Below, piece by piece: positions 16,752 through 25,017 of a DNA stretch of 52,352 nt. The DNA comes from Burkholderiales bacterium UBA4615 (GTDB lineage: Bacteria > Pseudomonadota > Gammaproteobacteria > Burkholderiales > Burkholderiaceae_E). Location: assembly GCA_002386465.1 (NCBI GenBank), contig DGIT01000026.1:1-52352 (forward strand), written 5' to 3'. Position numbers and translations under genes: made by a program. The notes beneath the pieces are model-generated. The model worked only from the letters and a program-made list of their open reading frames with translations, was not told the DNA's origin and made no database searches. Position 1 is the stretch's first letter. Each line of letters begins with the position of its first letter.

Positions 16752-17182
16752 ATCGACGCAGGCTCTTTTCGGCGGAGCCCGGCGCGTCGCTGCGCGTGCG
16801 CAGACCGGTGGTTGTCGATGCGGGCGTGCTGGCTGCAGTGCTCTTCGATGAGGCTGAGGGTGCGGTTGCGCTGCGGCAAATCGCTGGCATGACCCTGCAT
16901 GCGCCGCAACTGATCGACTATGAACTGGCCAGCATTGCGCTGGCCAAGGCCCGAGCCGGACTGGGTGATATTGCTGCGCAGGGCCTGGCCGACTGCAGGC
17001 AGCTTGCCCTGGAGCGGGCGTGGGTGGAGCCGGTGGCGCAGGCGGCGCTTGCGATGAGTTACAAGATCAGCTCGTACGACGCCGCCTACCTGTGGCTGGC
17101 CGCGGCCCTGCAAGCGCCGCTGATCACCTTCGACACCAGGCTGGCGCGCGCAGCCAGGCGGCACCTGGGCAGCGACGACTGA
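16748..17182 (+). CDS. vapC: PIN-domain ribonuclease toxin, VapC family
   Basis: VapC toxins are Mg2+-dependent RNases that cut specific tRNAs or rRNA. The 144-residue product carries the four acidic PIN residues: Asp24 in VVVDAGVLAAVLF, Glu59 in IDYELAS, Asp111 in SSYDAAYLWLA and Asp129 in ITFDTRLA. All are present, so the enzyme should be active. The GTG start overlaps the antitoxin stop. A later start near residue 19 (VRRPVVVDAG) would remove a charged N-terminal tail that is unusual for the family and is worth considering. The pair sits between the MoxR unit and a glutathione transferase gene, with no sign of a mobile element. Confidence 0.9.
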   Translation: MNRRRLFSAEPGASLRVRRPVVVDAGVLAAVLFDEAEGAVALRQIAGMTLHAPQLIDYELASIALAKARAGLGDIAAQGLADCRQLALERAWVEPVAQAALAMSYKISSYDAAYLWLAAALQAPLITFDTRLARAARRHLGSDD

Positions 17183-17248
17183 AGCACACAGCGTATCGGG
17201 CTGCGCCACACGGCCCAGCCTTATGCGCAGGGTTTTCGCACTTGAGCA

Positions 17249-17947
17249 TTACGTGCCTGACTTCAGGCGCTCGTTTTGCGGGAACATGTTGCGACGCGCG
17301 TCATCGTCCATCTCGGCCTTGAAGGCATGGGCGGTACGCAGCTTCTCGACCCGCGCAGCGGCTGGTCTGGCATTGATCTCGTCAAGCAGACGTTTGAGGT
17401 TCGGGTACTGCGTCCAGGGGTTGTCGGTGCCCAGCACGATTGGCACCAGACGCGCCCAGCCCCAGAAGGCCATATCGACGACGCTGTAGTCCTTGCCGAG
17501 CAGGTAGGGATGCGCCGCGAGGCGGTCCTCGAGAATTTTCCAGTGACGATGTGCTTCGAAGTCATAGCGATTGAGCGCATAGGCCTTGGGCTCGGGTGCC
17601 ACGTTGCGAAAGTGCACGGCCTGACCCGAGTACGGGCCGATGCCGCTTGCAATGAACATCATCCAGGACAGCATCTCGCCGCGCTCGCCTGAGGCCAGAT
17701 CCGTCGGAATGAAGCGCCCGGCACGGTCAGCCAGATAGATCAGGATGGCATTGCTGTCGAAGACCACGCGACCCTCGTCATCGATCACCGGGACTTTCGC
17801 ATTGGGGTTCAGCCGCATGAATGCCGCGCTGTGTTGCTCGCCTTTTCTGGTGTCGACCGGGATGGCCTCATAGGGCGTGCCCAGCTCTTCAAGCAGCAGG
17901 GCGACTTTCATGGGATTGGGTGCGGCGTTGTAATAGAACTTCAGCAT
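17249..17947 (-). CDS. glutathione S-transferase
   Basis: The 232-residue protein has the thioredoxin-like N-terminal domain of cytosolic GSTs (MLKFYYNAAPNPMKVALLLEE, then the cis-Pro region AKVPVIDDEGRVVFDSNAILIYL) and the all-helical C-terminal domain ending in the N-capping and hydrophobic staple region YSVVDMAFWGWA. The glutathione-binding Asp-Ser pair is DSN near residues 63-65. The layout is close to the Nu/YghU-like and Beta-related groups. ATG 17947 is chosen because homology starts there. It is convergent with vapC. The substrate is unknown; detoxification or glutathione-dependent reduction is the general role. Confidence 0.92.
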   Translation of the reverse strand: MLKFYYNAAPNPMKVALLLEELGTPYEAIPVDTRKGEQHSAAFMRLNPNAKVPVIDDEGRVVFDSNAILIYLADRAGRFIPTDLASGERGEMLSWMMFIASGIGPYSGQAVHFRNVAPEPKAYALNRYDFEAHRHWKILEDRLAAHPYLLGKDYSVVDMAFWGWARLVPIVLGTDNPWTQYPNLKRLLDEINARPAAARVEKLRTAHAFKAEMDDDARRNMFPQNERLKSGT

Positions 17948-18093
17948 GGGCGTCTCCGGTGGTCTTGGGCTGACAAGCGTCATTTGAAGTGTCGCACACG
18001 CGGCATTGGCTGGCCGGTGTCCGGGCCGGGGCTGCGCCGCGGCAGCATCCATTACACTGACCGTCTATCCCCAGCCGCTTCAGGAGCACTCGC

Positions 18094-18333
18094 ATGAGCA
18101 CACCCGACATCGCACAAAAAGCCCCCTATCCCGTGGACGTGGAGGCCGGCAAGGATTACTGGTGGTGCGCCTGCGGCAAGAGCAAGAAGCAACCGTTTTG
18201 CGACGGCAGCCACAAGGGCACGGAATTCGTGCCGACCAAGTACACCGCCACCGAATCGAAAAAAGTATTTTTCTGTGGATGCAAGCAATGCGCAAAGCCG
18301 GTCATGTGCGACGGCACTCACAACAAGCTCTGA
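18094..18333 (+). CDS. CDGSH iron-sulfur domain protein with two cluster sites
   Basis: This 79-residue protein contains two CDGSH-type [2Fe-2S] motifs. The first uses Cys25, Cys27, Cys36 and His40 (CACGKSKKQPFCDGSH) and the second Cys61, Cys63, Cys72 and His76 (CGCKQCAKPVMCDGTH). The spacing C-x-C-x8-C-x3-H is kept in both, with an extra cysteine (66) inside the second. Tandem CDGSH proteins of this size are common in bacteria and are thought to act as electron or cluster carriers sensitive to pH and redox state. It is a single gene with no functional neighbour; the ATG follows GGAG within CAGGAGCACTCGC. Confidence 0.95.
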   Translation: MSTPDIAQKAPYPVDVEAGKDYWWCACGKSKKQPFCDGSHKGTEFVPTKYTATESKKVFFCGCKQCAKPVMCDGTHNKL

Positions 18334-18357
18334 GCACCGGGCGCTCTGTTCAGGAGC

Positions 18358-18382
18358 GCTGGCGCACTGAGCGCGCGCCAGC
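18358..18382. terminator. hairpin between the convergent CDGSH and ppk2 genes
   Basis: GCTGGCGC (18358-18365) and GCGCCAGC (18375-18382) form a perfect 8-bp stem with a 9-nt loop, 24 bases after the CDGSH stop. There is no T tract on either strand, so efficient intrinsic termination is doubtful. Confidence 0.45.
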
Positions 18383-18410
18383 TGGCTGCGCTCTCGGCCA
18401 GGTGCTTGCC

Positions 18411-19208
18411 TCAGAACGGCTTGATCGGCTTGACCGGGCCTTTATAGCTTTCCTTCAGCGCTGAGCCGCTCAACGCCGGGAACTCAAGCGGTGTGTCGGC
18501 CACCTCGATTTCGGGTACCCGATCGAGCAGATGGCGGATCAGGGTAAGGCGGCCGCGCCGCTGGTCGTTGAAGTCGACCAGAGTCCAGGGCGCGTGGCGC
18601 GTGTGTGTGGCCTTGAGCATCTCGTCGCGCGCCCGACCATAGGCCTTGTAGTGCTCGCGCGACTGCAGATCGATCGGTGACAGCTTCCAGCGTTTCAGGG
18701 GGTCGTCCATGCGCTCGCGAAAGCGCGTTTCCTGCTGTGCCTGGTCGACGCACAGGAAATACTTCAAGAGCACGATGCCGTCATCGACCAGCATCTTCTC
18801 GAAGACGGGCGCCTGCTTCAAAAACCGCCGGTGCTCGTCTTCGGTACAAAAGCCCATCACCTTCTCGACGCCGGCACGGTTGTACCAGCTGCGATCGAAC
18901 AGTGCGATCTGGCCGGCTGCAGGCAGGTGCGGTACGTAGCGCTGGAAGTACCACTGTGTGCGTTCGGCGTCGCTGGGCTTGGACAGTGCGACCACATGCA
19001 CCTGGCGCGGATTGAGGGTGGCCGTGATGGCGTTGATGACTCCGCCCTTGCCGGCAGTGTCGCGCCCCTCGAAGATGATCACAACCCGTCGCCCCTCGTG
19101 CTGCACCCAGCGGGCAACACGATTGAGCTCAAGCATCATCGGCTCAAGCGCCGCTTCGTAATCATTGCGGCCTAGCGTCGAGCGGGGAGGTTTTTTTTGT
19201 GTCGCCAT
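18411..19208 (-). CDS. ppk2: polyphosphate kinase 2 (single-domain PPK2)
   Basis: PPK2 enzymes transfer phosphate between polyphosphate and nucleotides. The 265-residue protein is the short single-domain form. Walker A is FEGRDTAGKGG (46-56), followed by the lid region QRYVPHLP and the Walker B-like FDRSWYNRAGVE (104-115), all conserved. The tail DFNDQRRGRLTLIRHLL is also typical. ATG 19208 was chosen since residues ahead of it are low-complexity. The gene lies 52 bases downstream of the Tgl-like gene on the same strand and could share its transcript. Whether it prefers GDP, ADP or AMP (class I, II or III) cannot be decided without alignment; the short length fits class I or III. Confidence 0.94.
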   Translation of the reverse strand: MATQKKPPRSTLGRNDYEAALEPMMLELNRVARWVQHEGRRVVIIFEGRDTAGKGGVINAITATLNPRQVHVVALSKPSDAERTQWYFQRYVPHLPAAGQIALFDRSWYNRAGVEKVMGFCTEDEHRRFLKQAPVFEKMLVDDGIVLLKYFLCVDQAQQETRFRERMDDPLKRWKLSPIDLQSREHYKAYGRARDEMLKATHTRHAPWTLVDFNDQRRGRLTLIRHLLDRVPEIEVADTPLEFPALSGSALKESYKGPVKPIKPF

Positions 19209-19260
19209 GATCAGTTTCTCTGGAAGCGCAGATGGCTGCAGGGGCAGGCTGGACAGTACC

Positions 19261-20430
19261 TCAGTTTGCCGGCACGGCGATATCACACGATGCAGGCCTG
19301 ATCCATCGCGCGCACTCGCGTGTGGTGTCCAGGCAGCCACCGCGATCAAAGACGCCGCGCGGTGCGCGAGCGCGCTGCATGCGCTGAAGAATGGCGCGTG
19401 TCTGCGCAGGGTCGGTGAGTGAGTCGGCAACGCGTCGCGCCACCTCGTCCTCATCAATGACCGGATTGCCCTCGGCGTCTGTGCGAACAGCATGTCGCCA
19501 GTGGAAAATTTCGATGCACTTGCTCGTCAGCGTGAACGGCCGGTTGCTTTGCCAGAAGTTGGCGAAATGGCCTGCGCCCAGATAGATGACCCAGGAGCCT
19601 TCGTAGCCTTCGGCCTGTGCGGATACGGCATCGGGGTTGCGAAACCAGACCCGGTCCCCTGGCACGAAATAGCCCAGTGGCAGCGGACTGCGCATGGATC
19701 CGTACTCGCGAAGATAGACCTCGTGAAACTCTCGCGATTGCACAGCGCGTTGGTGGGCCAGCGACTGGATGCGCATCAGCAGCGACGGGTTGCTTTGCGC
19801 AGCCTCCTGCGCGATGGCCAACAGCATCACGTATTCGGTGGCCCGGTAGCAGGAGAAGGCATAACGTCGACCGGTCAGATCCGGTTGGGTCGCTTTCTTC
19901 AAGGCGTCGATCAGGTTGTGGCCAGCGCGCACGGTGAACCCGGTCTGGGCGTCGTAATCCCAACAGTCCTCGGGGCGCTCGATGGCATCTGGCGCGAAGT
20001 CGAGCACGGTGCGACGTGCAGCTTCGACGGTGAGCATGCGGATGCGCACAGCCGATTCAAATTCATCGAAATCCGGGAAATCCAGGGCTACTGGGGACAA
20101 CAGCAGACCGATGGCGATTTCGCGTTGCAGATCGGCAGGCGAGTCTGGCTCAAGGCCCAGAATGCCTGACAAATTCAGGGTATTGCACCCGGGCGCCCAG
20201 GCCCGCGCCGCGGTGCACCGCAAGCGGGCTCTGAGCGCAGTGGACGAGGCGCTCAGATCGACCGGGCCATGTTGGCCTGTGTCGAGGTGTTGTGCCGCGA
20301 GCCACTCGCGCAGCCGAACGGCCGTGTCAGCCCGCGCGCGTGGGCTGCGAACCAGGAACCTCACCCCAACCGCAGGGCGGTAAACAGGCGAAAAAATATT
20401 TTGTTCCATCGGTGAAGCATAACCGCACAT
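19261..20430 (-). CDS. Tgl-like transglutaminase homologue (catalytic glutamates replaced)
   Basis: This protein of up to 389 residues resembles Bacillus Tgl, the spore-coat protein-glutamine gamma-glutamyltransferase. Matching landmarks in order are GFTVRAGHNLIDAL, YAFSCYRATEYVMLLAIA (190-207, with Cys194 at the nucleophile position), GYFVPGDRVWFRNPD (253-267) and GYEGSWVIYLG (275-285). From my memory of Tgl, the nucleophile is Cys116 with Glu115 and Glu187 as alternative partners. Here both equivalent positions are serine (Ser193, Ser279). The protein also has about 85 extra N-terminal residues and a long C-terminal tail with several cysteines. The start may be ATG 20430 or 20409; neither has a clear ribosome site. 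I infer a diverged enzyme or a non-catalytic homologue. Confidence 0.7.
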   Translation of the reverse strand: MCGYASPMEQNIFSPVYRPAVGVRFLVRSPRARADTAVRLREWLAAQHLDTGQHGPVDLSASSTALRARLRCTAARAWAPGCNTLNLSGILGLEPDSPADLQREIAIGLLLSPVALDFPDFDEFESAVRIRMLTVEAARRTVLDFAPDAIERPEDCWDYDAQTGFTVRAGHNLIDALKKATQPDLTGRRYAFSCYRATEYVMLLAIAQEAAQSNPSLLMRIQSLAHQRAVQSREFHEVYLREYGSMRSPLPLGYFVPGDRVWFRNPDAVSAQAEGYEGSWVIYLGAGHFANFWQSNRPFTLTSKCIEIFHWRHAVRTDAEGNPVIDEDEVARRVADSLTDPAQTRAILQRMQRARAPRGVFDRGGCLDTTRECARWIRPASCDIAVPAN

Positions 20431-20503
20431 CGGTGGCCATGCACCAACGCACGAGACGGCCTGCGGCGCAGCCGGCGCCGCTCACCGGTCGGGTTGGCCC
20501 GCC

Positions 20504-21265
20504 TTATTGCCGCCAGTCGGAGCCCTTGCCCTCGACCGTGCGCACTAGTGCATGCCATTCCTGCACGCCCCAGGAGGGCTCATTGCGGGCCTTTTTCATG
20601 CGGTGCGCCATGCGCGAGACCACCTCAGGGTCGACCATCACCGGCGGTTCGCTGAATGTGCGCGCGATCAGTTCCAGTTCGCAGGCCCGCTCGAGCATGT
20701 ACAGGTTGAGCAGGGCGCCGGGGATGGTGGGTGCCAGGGTGAGCAGGCCATGATTGCGCAACACCACGCAGCTGCCATGCTGCACGCTCTGGCCTAAGGC
20801 GTCGCACTCTTCCTGCGTGGCGGGCATGCCGTAGTCGTGATAGACGATGTCATCGAGCACCAGCAGCACGTCCTGGCTGATCGGGCGCAGTCCGTCACGC
20901 AGCATGGCCGCACCGGCGCCTGCGCGTGTGTGGGTGTGCATGGCGCAGTTCGCATCGGGGCGCGCCTTGTAGACGCCGCTGTGAATCGTGAAGCCTGCCT
21001 TGTTGAAGCGGCCCTGCTTGCCGATCACGTTGCCGTCCATGTCCATCTTGATCAGGCTGGAGGCGGTGATCTCGTGGAACATTTCCTCGTAATGGTTGAT
21101 GAGGAAGCAGTTGGGTTCGCCGGGCACCCGCACCGACATGTGCGTGGCGATGATGTCGGTCCAGCCGAAGTGGTCGCTGATGCGATACAGCGCGGCCAGG
21201 TCGCAACGCGCTTGCCATTCGGCTTCGGTCATCTGGGTGCTCAGTGCGGAAGGGAGGGCAGACAT
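20504..21265 (-). CDS. class II aldolase/adducin family protein
   Basis: The 253-residue protein has the class II aldolase/adducin fold. The zinc-binding histidines are visible as His110 and His112 (AMHTHTRAG) and His172 (LRNHGLL), with HSGVYKARPD before them. Catalytic members include fuculose- and ribulose-phosphate aldolases, but many Burkholderiales members of this exact type (starting SEAEWQ-RCDLAALYRI) are uncharacterised. An AGGAG precedes ATG 21265. The gene is divergent from the thioesterase gene with a 172-base gap. The substrate is not deducible; the family alone suggests aldol cleavage or epimerisation of a small hydroxy-carbonyl compound. Confidence 0.92.
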   Translation of the reverse strand: MSALPSALSTQMTEAEWQARCDLAALYRISDHFGWTDIIATHMSVRVPGEPNCFLINHYEEMFHEITASSLIKMDMDGNVIGKQGRFNKAGFTIHSGVYKARPDANCAMHTHTRAGAGAAMLRDGLRPISQDVLLVLDDIVYHDYGMPATQEECDALGQSVQHGSCVVLRNHGLLTLAPTIPGALLNLYMLERACELELIARTFSEPPVMVDPEVVSRMAHRMKKARNEPSWGVQEWHALVRTVEGKGSDWRQ

Positions 21266-21352
21266 CGTGGAGGCTCCTGTGTTGAGGGTAGGGCGCATCG
21301 GTGTGCAGGACCGCCACCCGATGCGGGCCGCGTGACCACGGCCGAAGCGACA

Positions 21353-21370
21353 GAACCGAAACCACGGTTC
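21353..21370. promoter_or_regulatory. perfect inverted repeat in the aldolase/thioesterase divergent gap
   Basis: GAACCG and CGGTTC are separated by six bases inside the 172-base gap between two divergent genes. Arm length and total span (18 bp) fit a dimeric repressor operator, but the regulator is not identified. Confidence 0.35.
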
Positions 21371-21437
21371 CTGAGCGTGCGGTTGATTGTGGCATCCTCG
21401 TTCGGTTTCCTGCTCGCCATTCGCCGCTTTTCGATCC

Positions 21438-22295
21438 ATGCCACGTTTCTGCGAACTTCTGGACGGCCAGACCGAACCCCTGGGCACCGAGCCCGATGCC
21501 GGACTGGCCCTGACGGTCATGATGACCGATGACTGGCAGCAGGGCCATGCCGCATTCGGCGGGATCCAGGGCGCCATCGGCGCGCTGGCCATGCGCCAGG
21601 CCGTGGGTGATGAGCCACCCCTGCGGGCCCTGCAGATGACCTTCATCGGACAGGTCGGCTCGGGCCCGGTGCGGGCCGAGGCCAGTGTGGTGCGACGCGG
21701 TCGAAACATCACCCATGCGCAATGCCGGTTGTTGAGTGGCGGCAAAGTTGCGGCGCTGCTCGTGGGCGTCTATGGCGCAGCGCGCCCGTCCCAGGCGCGC
21801 CTGCCCATGCTGATGCCCGATGATCTGAAGCCCTTTGAGTCGGTGCGCGAGGCCGAATTTCAGCCCGGGCGGATGCCGGAATTCCTGAGGCACTATGCCC
21901 AGCGCTGGGCGGGCGGCTCCCGTATGTTCAGTGCGCAGCCGCCCAAACCTGCGCGCATGTGGGCCCGTCTGCGCGAGGCGGTGGCAGCGCCGGGACATAG
22001 CGTCCCGGCCGTCCTTCAAGCGCCCCGGATGCGCGAAGCCAGCCTGGTGGCGCTGGCCGATCTGCCGCCCTCGCCGGTGCTGTCTATGCTCGATCGGCCG
22101 GCGGCGGGCGCCTCGTTGACGTGGCTGCTCGAATTTGCAGTGGACCCTCGCACGTTTGATCCGGCCCGCTGGGTGCTGTTGCAGACCGAATCACGCTATG
22201 CAGACGAGGGCTACAGCAGTCAGACTGCGCGTCTGTGGGACATCGAAGGTCATGCGGTGGGCGTCAGCCACCAGACCACGGCAATCTTTGGATAA
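21438..22295 (+). CDS. acyl-CoA thioesterase (double hot-dog, TesB-like)
   Basis: The 285-residue protein looks like a double hot-dog thioesterase. The first half has DDWQQGHAAFGGIQGAIGALAMRQA and LRALQMTFIGQVGSGPVRAEASVVRRGRNITHAQCRL, a typical hot-dog layout; the second half ends in WVLLQTESRYADEGYSSQTARLWDIEGHAVGVSHQTTAIF, the characteristic C-terminal hot-dog strand set with SSQTARLWD. Such enzymes hydrolyse acyl-CoA to free acid and CoA. ATG 21438 was chosen because homology starts there. It is divergent from the class II aldolase gene and 120 bases ahead of the ABC transporter genes. Substrate chain length is not deducible. Confidence 0.88.
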   Translation: MPRFCELLDGQTEPLGTEPDAGLALTVMMTDDWQQGHAAFGGIQGAIGALAMRQAVGDEPPLRALQMTFIGQVGSGPVRAEASVVRRGRNITHAQCRLLSGGKVAALLVGVYGAARPSQARLPMLMPDDLKPFESVREAEFQPGRMPEFLRHYAQRWAGGSRMFSAQPPKPARMWARLREAVAAPGHSVPAVLQAPRMREASLVALADLPPSPVLSMLDRPAAGASLTWLLEFAVDPRTFDPARWVLLQTESRYADEGYSSQTARLWDIEGHAVGVSHQTTAIFG

Positions 22296-22341
22296 GCTGC
22301 CGTACAAAAAATTTCGAGCATGCCAACGCGATTGCCCTGCA

Positions 22342-22350
22342 CCCCCCCCC
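22342..22350 (+). repeat. C9 homopolymer ahead of the ABC importer genes
   Basis: Nine consecutive cytosines lie 66 bases upstream of the TTG start of the binding-protein gene, flanked by TTGCCC on the 5' side and TTATCC/TATCCG on the 3' side. Runs this long are prone to slippage. The region also contains an A6 run at 22305-22310. Confidence 0.85.
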
Positions 22351-22415
22351 GTTATCCGCACGCCCCGGTTGCGTTTTGTGTTCCTGATGCCCCATCCAAG
22401 CCCTAGGAGAGCCCC

Positions 22416-23369
22416 TTGAAACAGTTCCTCACCGTACTGGCCGTTACCGCACTGACCACGCTTGCCCCCGGCGCCTTCGCCCAAGAAACCAAGGTCGCCA
22501 TTGGGATCTCCGGCTGGACCGGGTTCGCACCGCTGACTCTGGCCAAGGAGGCCGGTCTCTACAAGAAGCACGGCCTGGATGTGAGCCTGAAAAAGATTCC
22601 GCAAAAGGATCGCCATCTGGCCATTGCCTCGGGTGACATCCAGTGCGCGGCCACCACGGTCGAGACCTGGATCGTCTGGAACGCCAACGGCGTGCCGACC
22701 ACGCAGATTTTCCAGCTCGACAAGAGCTTCGGCGCCGACGGCATGGTCGTGAAGGCCGGCATCGATTCCATCAAGGACCTGAAGGGCAAGACGGTGGCGG
22801 CCAGCGCGCCCGGCACAGCGCCTTATTTCACACTGGCCTGGATGCTGCGCGAGAATGGCCTGACCCTGAAAGACGTGAAGGTCGTCAACCTCGAGCCTCA
22901 GGCGGCTGCCAACGCAATGATCGCGGGCACTGCGGGCGTTGATGCCGCGATGACGTATGAGCCCTTCCTGGGCGCCGTGCGCGCCAAACCGGAGGCTGGG
23001 CGGATCCTTGCCACCACGCTGGACTACCCGATGATCATGGACACCTTCGGCTGCACGCCGAAGTTCCTGACCGAGAACCCCAAGGCCGCCAAGGCGCTGG
23101 CTGACGCCTACTTCGATGCCCTGGCGATGATCCGGGCCGAGCCGAAGAGGAGCTTCGAGATCATGGGCGCCGACGTCAAGCAGACCGGCGAGCAGTTCGA
23201 GGCCAGCCAGAAGTTCCTGCGCTGGCAGGACCGTGAGGCGAATCTGAAGTTCTTCGCCGGCGAGCACGCCGCATTCAGCAAGAAGGCGGCCGAGATCCTC
23301 ATGGAGGCCGGCATCATCAAGTCGCTTCCCGACATGTCCAGGCTGACCGACACGCGCTTCCTGAAGTGA
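22416..23369 (+). CDS. ABC transporter substrate-binding protein, SsuA/TauA/NMT1-like
   Basis: The 317-residue precursor starts at TTG 22416 after a strong AGGAGAG. A signal peptide ends near GAFAQE (residue 23). The mature part follows the NMT1/SsuA/TauA pattern: VAIGISGWTGFAPLTLAKEAGLYKKHGLDV, then DIQCAATTVETWIVW, DSIKDLKGKTVAASAPGTA and DAAMTYEPFLG. It is the receptor of the ABC system formed with the next two genes. Family members bind nitrate, sulfonates, taurine, thiamine precursors or other small molecules; nothing here singles out one ligand. The use of TTG suggests reduced translation relative to an ATG start. Confidence 0.93.
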   Translation: MKQFLTVLAVTALTTLAPGAFAQETKVAIGISGWTGFAPLTLAKEAGLYKKHGLDVSLKKIPQKDRHLAIASGDIQCAATTVETWIVWNANGVPTTQIFQLDKSFGADGMVVKAGIDSIKDLKGKTVAASAPGTAPYFTLAWMLRENGLTLKDVKVVNLEPQAAANAMIAGTAGVDAAMTYEPFLGAVRAKPEAGRILATTLDYPMIMDTFGCTPKFLTENPKAAKALADAYFDALAMIRAEPKRSFEIMGADVKQTGEQFEASQKFLRWQDREANLKFFAGEHAAFSKKAAEILMEAGIIKSLPDMSRLTDTRFLK

Positions 23370-23373
23370 CGCA

Positions 23374-24153
23374 TTGAGACCGCTCACCCCGGTCTCGCCC
23401 GCTGCGCGCATCGCACTGGGCGTGGCCTTCTTCGTCGTCTTCGTGGCCGCCTGGTCGGTGGCCACGCTGGGCGGATTCGTCAGCAAGACCTTCCTGGCGG
23501 ACCCGCTGGCGATGCTGCAGTCCGGTTGGACGCTGCTGACGAAGATGGGCTTTGCCGGGGATATCGGTATGACGGTGTGGCGGGTGGTGGGGGGCTTCGC
23601 GATCGCTGCGGCGCTGGCGCTGCCGCTGGGCGTGGCCATGGGCGCTTACAAGCCGATTGAGGCGTTCTTTGAGCCGTTCGTGAGCTTTGCGCGCTATCTG
23701 CCCGCCAGCGCCTTCATCCCTTTGCTGATCTTGTGGGCCGGGATCGGTGAAGCGCAAAAGCTGTCCGTGATTTTCATCGGCAGCTTCTTTCAGCTGGTGC
23801 TGATGATTGCCGTGACGGTGGGCAATACACGCCGAGACCTGGTGGAAGCCGCCTACACGCTCGGCGTGAAAGACCAGGGTCTGGTGCTGCGCGTCCTGAT
23901 TCCTGGCGCTGCCCCGGAAATCGCGGAAACCTTGCGCACCGTCCTTGGATGGGCCTGGACCTATGTGATCGTGGCCGAGATGATCGGCGCTTCCAGCGGC
24001 ATCGGCCACATGATCACCGACAGTCAGGCGCTGCTGGCGACCGATCAGATCATCTTCGGGATCATCGTCATCGGCCTCATTGGTCTGGCCAGCGACCTGC
24101 TGTTCAAGGCCTTGAATCGCAGGCTATTCCCATGGGCGGCGCTCGGGCGATGA
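23374..24153 (+). CDS. ABC transporter permease, SsuC/TauC-like
   Basis: This 259-residue inner-membrane protein has about six membrane helices. The EAA loop that docks to the ATPase is EAAYTLGVKDQGLVLRVLIP, followed by GAAPEIAETLRTVLGWAWT. The pattern belongs to the BPD-transport permeases of SsuC/TauC systems. It starts four bases after the binding-protein stop at a TTG codon with only a weak ribosome site, so the exact start is open, but cotranslation is clear. Its TGA overlaps the ATG of the ATPase gene (ATGA). Confidence 0.93.
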   Translation: MRPLTPVSPAARIALGVAFFVVFVAAWSVATLGGFVSKTFLADPLAMLQSGWTLLTKMGFAGDIGMTVWRVVGGFAIAAALALPLGVAMGAYKPIEAFFEPFVSFARYLPASAFIPLLILWAGIGEAQKLSVIFIGSFFQLVLMIAVTVGNTRRDLVEAAYTLGVKDQGLVLRVLIPGAAPEIAETLRTVLGWAWTYVIVAEMIGASSGIGHMITDSQALLATDQIIFGIIVIGLIGLASDLLFKALNRRLFPWAALGR

Positions 24154-24962
24154 GTGCGCTGCTCACGATCCGTGGTGTGGAGCGCCGCTTCGAGGGCGCC
24201 GGCGGCGGCACACTGGCCTTGCAGGCCACCGATCTGGACGTGGCGCAAAACGACTTCGTCACGATCCTGGGGCCCAGCGGCTGCGGCAAGAGCACGCTCT
24301 TGCGCATCGTGGCCGGATTGGATCGACCGACCGCGGGAGAGGTGCTGCTCGATGGCCGGCGCATCGACGGCCCTGGTGCCGACCGTGGCATGGTGTTTCA
24401 GAGCTACACGCTGTTTCCGTGGCTGAGCGTGGTGGACAACGTGTGCTTCGGCCTGCGCGAACGGGGACTGCCGCGTGCGCAGCAGCTGGAGATCGCACAC
24501 GGTTTCATCGACAAGGTGGGGCTCACCGGCTTTGAGCGCCACTATCCGAAGCAGCTGTCCGGCGGGATGCAGCAGCGCACGGCGATTGCGCGCGCGCTGG
24601 CCAACGATCCGCGCATCTTGCTGATGGACGAACCCTTCGGTGCGCTGGACCATCAGACTCGCGAGCTGATGCAGGAACTGCTGCTGTCGATCTGGGAGGC
24701 CGAGCGCAAGACCGTGCTATTCGTGACGCATGACATCGATGAGGCCGTCTTTCTGGCGAGTCGCACGGTGGTGATGAGCGCACGGCCTGGTCGCATCCGG
24801 CTCGATCGCCCGGTGGATCTGCCGCACCCCCGTCACTACGCGATGAAAACCAACACGCAATTCACGGCGATCAAGGCGCAGCTCACCGAGTGTGTGCGCG
24901 CTGAAGTGCTGGCAGCACAGGCCAGTGCCGCTGCGGCCGCATCAGACCGTCACGCGGCATGA
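24150..24962 (+). CDS. ABC transporter ATP-binding protein, SsuB/TauB-like
   Basis: The 270-residue ATPase has Walker A GPSGCGKST, the Q-loop MVFQSYTLFPW, the signature LSGGMQQR, Walker B RILLMDEPFGALD and the switch histidine in FVTHDIDEA. QSYTLFPWLSVVDNV and the pattern TRELMQELLLSIW are typical of the nitrate/sulfonate/taurine subgroup. ATG 24150 overlaps the permease stop; an alternative ATG lies 18 bases upstream. With the two preceding genes it makes a complete importer. The tail ends in an Ala-rich stretch without known function. Confidence 0.95.
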   Translation: MSALLTIRGVERRFEGAGGGTLALQATDLDVAQNDFVTILGPSGCGKSTLLRIVAGLDRPTAGEVLLDGRRIDGPGADRGMVFQSYTLFPWLSVVDNVCFGLRERGLPRAQQLEIAHGFIDKVGLTGFERHYPKQLSGGMQQRTAIARALANDPRILLMDEPFGALDHQTRELMQELLLSIWEAERKTVLFVTHDIDEAVFLASRTVVMSARPGRIRLDRPVDLPHPRHYAMKTNTQFTAIKAQLTECVRAEVLAAQASAAAAASDRHAA

Positions 24963-25017
24963 ATGCTCAAGCCCCGGCAATCCGCGCATCACACACATTT
25001 TCAGAAGGCAAACCACC

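Noticed and set aside
16407..17182. The toxin-antitoxin pair as sign of a mobile element or defence island
   Set aside because: No integrase, transposase, flanking repeat or composition change is seen around it.
22191..23639. Long minus-strand frame (482 codons) opposite the ABC binding protein and permease
   Set aside because: The plus strand encodes clear family members with proper signal and EAA motifs; the antisense frame has no domain.
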